Shown: piece after piece, positions 23,119-27,767 of the stretch
Position numbering within the stretch: the first letter of the stretch is position 1
Layout of the letters: each line of letters starts with the position of its first letter
Origin: Bacillota bacterium
GTDB lineage: Bacteria; Bacillota_C; Negativicutes; Sporomusales; Sporomusaceae
Direction of reading: 5' to 3'
Length of the DNA: 27,767 bases
Assembly: GCA_023441125.1 (NCBI GenBank)
Contig: JAEZQV010000138.1
Location: 1 to 27,767 of the forward strand
Position numbers and translations under genes: made by a program
Notes under the pieces: model-generated
Databases searched by the model: none
Seen by the model: the letters and a program-made list of their open reading frames with translations, nothing else
What the model was told of the DNA's origin: nothing

Positions 23119-23774
23119 AACGGCAGTCTCCCTTCGTTCGATTTCATGCTTGACCCGGCACTTTTGGCCAGCAGCAGAGCGTACAGGGACGTACAGGCGC
23201 CGACAGCAGCCAGCAACACATACAGCATCACCGGCTCCATGTCCACTTGGCCGGCACTGTTAAGCACAGGTTCAGGATGCAGGGAGAAATACAGGCGGGG
23301 AATCACAAAAACCAGAAACGGCACGGTAATAAAGGCTAAAAGCGCATACACCGCGGCAATGGGTGCCCGGCGCTCCTCCTCCGCAATCGCCGCCCGCAGC
23401 GCCAGGTAAGCGCCGTAAATCAACAGCAGAATGAAAACCGTTGTCTGCCGCGGATCCCAGTTCCAATAAGCGCCCCAGGTCAGTTTGGCAAACACGGCGC
23501 CGCTCACAGTCGCTAAGAGGCAAAAAACAAACCCCAGCCGGGCCGAACTGGCACTGACGCAATCATACCAGGGGCGGCGGGTTTTCAAATAGAGACCGGC
23601 AGTAAGGGCTGCTACCATAAAAGCCAGTACCGACACCCAGGCGACCGGAATATGGAAAAAAGCCAGCCGCACCAGGTTCCCCAGCCCCGCAGCCGGCGGC
23701 ACCAGATAAAACACGGCATAAATTACACCGGTAAACCAGATTGCTACAATAGCAGCCATTGTTTTGAGTCCCAT
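23115..23774 (-). CDS. ccmC: Haem exporter/handling protein CcmC
   Basis: A 219-residue membrane protein with six hydrophobic segments that loads haem onto CcmE. The tryptophan-rich motif WGAYWNWDPRQTTVF lies at residues 100-114. The haem-ligand histidine is H41 in FFHIPVAWV. SLHPEP (about residues 176-181) carries the second expected histidine. The length is near that of E. coli CcmC (245). It starts at the ATG at 23774, 40 bases after the ccmB stop, with a GGGAGG site. The stop overlaps the ccmE start by 4 bases. Confidence 0.92.
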   Translation of the reverse strand: MGLKTMAAIVAIWFTGVIYAVFYLVPPAAGLGNLVRLAFFHIPVAWVSVLAFMVAALTAGLYLKTRRPWYDCVSASSARLGFVFCLLATVSGAVFAKLTWGAYWNWDPRQTTVFILLLIYGAYLALRAAIAEEERRAPIAAVYALLAFITVPFLVFVIPRLYFSLHPEPVLNSAGQVDMEPVMLYVLLAAVGACTSLYALLLAKSAGSSMKSNEGRLPL

Positions 23775-23814
23775 AGTTCCTCCCGTAGGCTAGTAATAGA
23801 GTTAGTAATATACT

Positions 23815-24492
23815 TTATGCCTGCCAAAGATAGTCAAACAGCAGTACACCGGCAGCCACTACGGCGGCATCAAAACCGGCCATGAACACCAGTACGCTGC
23901 TCTCAGGCATACTGCCGTCCAATACCTGGGCAGTAGCGCCAATTGCGCTCAAAAACTGCGGCAGCAAAACAGGAAAAGTCAGGACCGTAAAGATAGTATG
24001 TTTTCCCTGGGCCGGCAAAACCATAGCCGCCGTGAGTGTCGCCACCGCCGCAATCCCGGTGCCGCCGAGGGCAAGTATCGTGACAAAGGCCGGCCATTGC
24101 TCTACTGTGGTATTAAAAAATATCACAAACAGCGGCACCACCAGTAAAGTAAGTCCGGTCAACAATAGCAGGTTAAATAATAACTTACCCCAAAACACAA
24201 CAGGTCCGGCGGCGTAGAGCCGCAATCCCGGGAGCGTGCCGCCTTCCTGCTCCTGAATAAATACCCGGGCCAAGCCGGTCATAGCGCAGAAAAAGATCAC
24301 AACCCAGAGCAGGGCTGCGGCCAATACCGGCGGCAAGGCCGCGCCGGCCAAACTCAAACTCACACTTGCCAAAGCCGTAAGGGCAAACATGGCCAGTGCG
24401 CCGGCGGCATATCTTGTCCTTAACTCACAAACGGCATCCTTGCGCACCACCGCCCAAACAGCCCTGCTAAAGTTCAATTTTGCTATCGGCAT
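23815..24492 (-). CDS. ccmB: Haem export ABC transporter permease CcmB
   Basis: A 225-residue polytopic membrane protein with six hydrophobic segments, the permease partner of CcmA that drives release of holo-CcmE. VIFFCAMTGLARVFIQEQEG and GTGIAAVATLTAAMV are typical of CcmB. I start it at the ATG at 24492 because this follows the family's usual N-terminus (AVWAVVRKDAVCELRTRY) and overlaps the end of ccmA by 26 bases. A much longer open frame extends upstream, but it is only the ccmA region read in another frame. It ends in TAA. Confidence 0.9.
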   Translation of the reverse strand: MPIAKLNFSRAVWAVVRKDAVCELRTRYAAGALAMFALTALASVSLSLAGAALPPVLAAALLWVVIFFCAMTGLARVFIQEQEGGTLPGLRLYAAGPVVFWGKLLFNLLLLTGLTLLVVPLFVIFFNTTVEQWPAFVTILALGGTGIAAVATLTAAMVLPAQGKHTIFTVLTFPVLLPQFLSAIGATAQVLDGSMPESSVLVFMAGFDAAVVAAGVLLFDYLWQA

Positions 24493-25093
24493 AACCGGCC
24501 TCCTCCGGATCATTGCTGGCCAGCAATACCGCGGCCTTGCCGCGCAGGGCGTCGGCAATAAGCTGCCGGACATACCCCTGGCCGGCGGTGTCAAGATTGG
24601 AAGTCGGCTCATCCAGCAACCAAATTGCCGGCTGCAGCGCCTTGCCGACAGCCAGCTTGAGCCGCTGCCGCATACCGGTGGAATAAGCCTGTACCGGCTC
24701 ATGCCCGGCGCTTCCCAGACCGGCCTCGCAGCAGAACCGCTCCGCCTGGGCTGCCGTATACGTAAAGCCCCGCACCCTGCTCCAGAAGAGAATGTTCTCA
24801 AGCCCGCTTAACGCTGTATACATGGCCATGTCCGGCGCCACCATCGCCAGGCACCTTAGCCTCGCGTCACTGTCAAGCTCGTGTTGGTTTTCATCAAGAA
24901 AGCTTACCTGTCCGGAAGTTGGCCGTAACAGCCCGGCAACAATTTTGAGCAAGGTTGACTTGCCCGCGCCGTTGGCGCCGGTAATGGCCAAACATTGTCC
25001 CGGCTCGCACCCCGCAGTAATATTGTCAAACAGCCGGCGGCCGCCATAGCATTTGCTGATATTTCTCAAGAATATTCTGATATTACTTGTCAT
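24467..25093 (-). CDS. ccmA: Haem export ABC transporter ATPase CcmA
   Basis: A 208-residue ABC ATPase, first gene of the ccm-nrf operon. The P-loop is GANGAGKST (39-47). The family signature appears as YSTGMRQRLKLA, followed by Walker B AIWLLDEPTSNLD. The switch residue after Walker B appears as N in LLASNDPEEAG, where a histidine is usual. The short length fits CcmA. The ATG at 25093 has GGAG 6 bases upstream; an in-frame TTG two codons earlier is possible. It ends in TAG inside ccmB. A TATAAT box lies 37 bases upstream. Confidence 0.92.
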   Translation of the reverse strand: MTSNIRIFLRNISKCYGGRRLFDNITAGCEPGQCLAITGANGAGKSTLLKIVAGLLRPTSGQVSFLDENQHELDSDARLRCLAMVAPDMAMYTALSGLENILFWSRVRGFTYTAAQAERFCCEAGLGSAGHEPVQAYSTGMRQRLKLAVGKALQPAIWLLDEPTSNLDTAGQGYVRQLIADALRGKAAVLLASNDPEEAGYADSKIEL

Positions 25094-25129
25094 GAGCAAC
25101 TCCGTTTAGCATTTTTCTGTATCATTCAT

Positions 25130-25158
25130 ATTATACCATTATTTTCATAAAACCAAAA
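25130..25158 (-). promoter_or_regulatory. Possible promoter of the ccm-nrf operon
   Basis: On the minus strand TATAAT (25135-25130) is a perfect -10 box. TTTTGG (25158-25153) is 17 bases upstream and is a poor -35 box. No clear FNR- or Crp-type palindrome is visible next to it. Confidence 0.4.
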
Positions 25159-25186
25159 GAAAAAGACCCGCTTATAATCAGGTCTT
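25155..25186 (-). terminator. Rho-independent terminator of the kinase gene
   Basis: On the minus strand AAGACC (25186-25181) pairs with GGTCTT (25168-25163), followed by TTTCTTTT. It starts 11 bases after the stop of the receiver-kinase gene. Its T tract touches the -35 region of the ccm promoter. Confidence 0.65.
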
Positions 25187-25196
25187 GCAGGTAATA

Positions 25197-26714
25197 TTAA
25201 GTATCAATCTTAAACCTGACATAAACTGCCGTTCCCCAATCACCGCTTTTTATATCTATCATTGCCTTGTGCCGGGCGGCGATACTGTAACAGATGGCCA
25301 GCCCCAGACCGGTGCCGCTGTCTTTGGTGGTAAAGAAAGGGGTCCCGACCTTTTCCCTGATCTCGGGCCGGATGCCTGAACCTTCATCCTGGACGGCCAG
25401 CACAGCCTCGCCGTCTTCTTCATAGACGCGCAGTGTCAGTGTACCCCCGGCCTGCATGGCCTCCAGCCCGTTCATAGCCAGATTTAATACCATCTGCCGG
25501 ATCTCCTTGGCGTCAAAATAGAAATCAGGCGAACCGTCACCGGCCGTCACGACGGCTTTGCTGCTCAGAGTCGCTTCGGCTTTGATCAACGGTAACAAGG
25601 ATTCAATGACATGGTTCAGATTTTGCAGCCGTTTGTCTGTGGATTTGTTTTTGGCCAGACTCAAAAATTCCGTAATAATGGTGTTGGCCCGGTCAAGCTC
25701 TTCCAGCATGATCTCAATGTTAGCAGGGGATAAAACCGCCTTACCGCTGTTGGCATATTGCAGAAAGCCGCGCACCGTAGTCATGGGGTTTCTGATCTCA
25801 TGGGCAATGCCGGCCGCCATCTCGCCGATCAGGTTAAGCCGGTCGAGCCGGGCCATCTCTTTATCCATAAGTTTGCGCTCGGTAATATCGTTAAGGTAAA
25901 CCGACAGGCCCTCCTGGGCCGGAAAAACCCGCACTTCATAGCAGCGGTCATTATGCGGGCAAATAATTTCAAAATGTACCGGCTCCATATCGGTAATCAC
26001 CACCAGTTCTTTTACAAAACCAGGATGATAACCCAGGACTTCATAGATCGGCTTGCCAAGGATCTCCTGCCGCGGCTTGCCAAAAATCTTTTCGGCCGCG
26101 CTATTTACATAAGTAAACAGATAGTCTGTATCAACCGCAAAAAAAGCATCTTGAATACTTTCCAAAATATTGTTGATGCGCTGGGTTCTTTCCGCCACCA
26201 GGCTTTCCAGTAAAATTTCATTGCGGGTAAGCTCGAGGGTCGTAGTGGTAAGCTGTTCATTCAGGCTGTCCAGTTTCTTTACCTGGCATTTGAGCAATTC
26301 ACTCTGGCGGGCCAGTTCCCGGCGGTACTTGTGCATTCGTAAAAACGCATCAACCTTGGCTCGCAGAATGGACGGCCGATACGGTTTAAAAATATAGTCG
26401 ATAGCACCGGATGCATAGCCTTCCAGCACATTTTCCTCTGTTTGGCTGATCGCAGTCACAAAAATAATCGGAATCTCCTGACATTTTTGTCGGGTCCGAA
26501 TAATTTTGGCGGTTTCAAAACCGTTAAGTCCAGGCATTTGTACATCCAGGAGGATTAGGCCGAACTCATCATTCAATAAGAATCTTAAAGCAGCCTCGCC
26601 CGATGTTGCACTTACCAGCTCATATTCCGGATTTGCCAGCACGGCCTCTAATGCCATTAGATTCTCCGGGCGGTCATCCACCAGCAGAATCTTAAAACTT
26701 TCTTTCACGAGCAC
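25197..26714 (-). CDS. Receiver-PAS-histidine kinase
   Basis: A 505-residue soluble signalling protein. Residues 6-125 form a receiver domain (ILLVDDRPENL, the phospho-acceptor in ILLDVQMPGLNG, then FVTAIS and FKPYRP). A coiled coil follows (about 135-180). A PAS domain covers 185-290 (ESIQDAFFAVDTDYLFTYVN). The kinase core holds the H-box AGIAHEIRNPMTTVRGFLQY, the N-box LAMNGLEAM, and the ATP lid DEGSGI and GTGLGLAICY. All catalytic residues are present. There is no membrane segment. The start is GTG at 26714, with AGGGAGG 4 bases upstream; an in-frame GTG two codons later is also possible. It follows cheR by 16 bases. The input signal is unknown. Confidence 0.9.
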   Translation of the reverse strand: MLVKESFKILLVDDRPENLMALEAVLANPEYELVSATSGEAALRFLLNDEFGLILLDVQMPGLNGFETAKIIRTRQKCQEIPIIFVTAISQTEENVLEGYASGAIDYIFKPYRPSILRAKVDAFLRMHKYRRELARQSELLKCQVKKLDSLNEQLTTTTLELTRNEILLESLVAERTQRINNILESIQDAFFAVDTDYLFTYVNSAAEKIFGKPRQEILGKPIYEVLGYHPGFVKELVVITDMEPVHFEIICPHNDRCYEVRVFPAQEGLSVYLNDITERKLMDKEMARLDRLNLIGEMAAGIAHEIRNPMTTVRGFLQYANSGKAVLSPANIEIMLEELDRANTIITEFLSLAKNKSTDKRLQNLNHVIESLLPLIKAEATLSSKAVVTAGDGSPDFYFDAKEIRQMVLNLAMNGLEAMQAGGTLTLRVYEEDGEAVLAVQDEGSGIRPEIREKVGTPFFTTKDSGTGLGLAICYSIAARHKAMIDIKSGDWGTAVYVRFKIDT

Positions 26715-26730
26715 AATACCTCCCTGAAGA

Positions 26731-27767
<1,037 letters not shown>

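Noticed and set aside
24493..24801. N-terminal extension of CcmB (long open frame upstream)
   Set aside because: The extra residues have no membrane segments and are arginine-rich, as expected from reading ccmA in the wrong frame. The family's normal N-terminus begins at 24492.

Overview
The window most likely comes from an anaerobic, sporomusa-like acetogen or a relative (Firmicutes, Negativicutes). This is inferred from gene content, not from a marker gene. It combines pyrrolysine-biosynthesis genes (pylB and the start of pylC), corrinoid-dependent methyltransferase genes feeding tetrahydrofolate, a PocR/AraC regulator, a cytochrome c nitrite reductase (NrfHA) with its own System I-type maturation genes, and glycogen synthase/phosphorylase. 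Nearly every gene has a strong AGGAGG-type ribosome site, which fits a Firmicute. No insertion sequence, phage gene, CRISPR array, rRNA or tRNA was found.

Layout, left to right. 1-1289 (minus): pylC (cut by the window edge) and pylB, preceded by a well-formed sigma-54 promoter. 1290-2099: about 800 bases without a gene but dense in inverted repeats. 2100-4048 (minus): a PocR-AraC regulator followed by an orphan corrinoid protein. 4166-6164: a DUF1638 protein (minus), a divergent UbiX-like flavoprotein (plus) and a HAD phosphatase (minus). 6322-11824 (minus): one six-gene operon, in transcription order an APH-fold kinase, an EamA transporter, a small winged-helix-like protein, an MttB-family methyltransferase without internal amber codon, its corrinoid protein and an MtgA-type methyltransferase. 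11825-12812: a largely non-coding gap with a structured leader, hairpins and one doubtful small ORF. 12813-13097: a small proline-rich protein. 13244-14426 (minus): a PHP phosphatase and a VOC protein. 14641-18694 (plus): overlapping glgA-glgP. 18774-25093 (minus): ccmA-ccmB-ccmC-ccmE-ccmF-nrfH-nrfA. 25197-27767 (minus): a hybrid kinase tail, CheR and a receiver-histidine kinase.

How it fits together. The methyltransferase operon looks like a self-contained route for a methylated amine or related compound: import, possible phosphorylation, methyl transfer to a corrinoid protein, then to tetrahydrofolate and the acetyl-CoA pathway. NrfHA would use quinol electrons to reduce nitrite to ammonium, and the genes upstream supply haem attachment.

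The most unusual signal concerns amber codons. The window carries pyrrolysine genes, yet 8 of 27 readable stops are TAG, including three consecutive ones in mttB, mttC and mtgA. The mttB TAG lies in frame with the next gene, mttC, with no other stop between them, so amber read-through would make an MttB-MttC fusion. pylB itself ends in TAG. These are sequence observations; whether any amber codon is read as pyrrolysine is untested.
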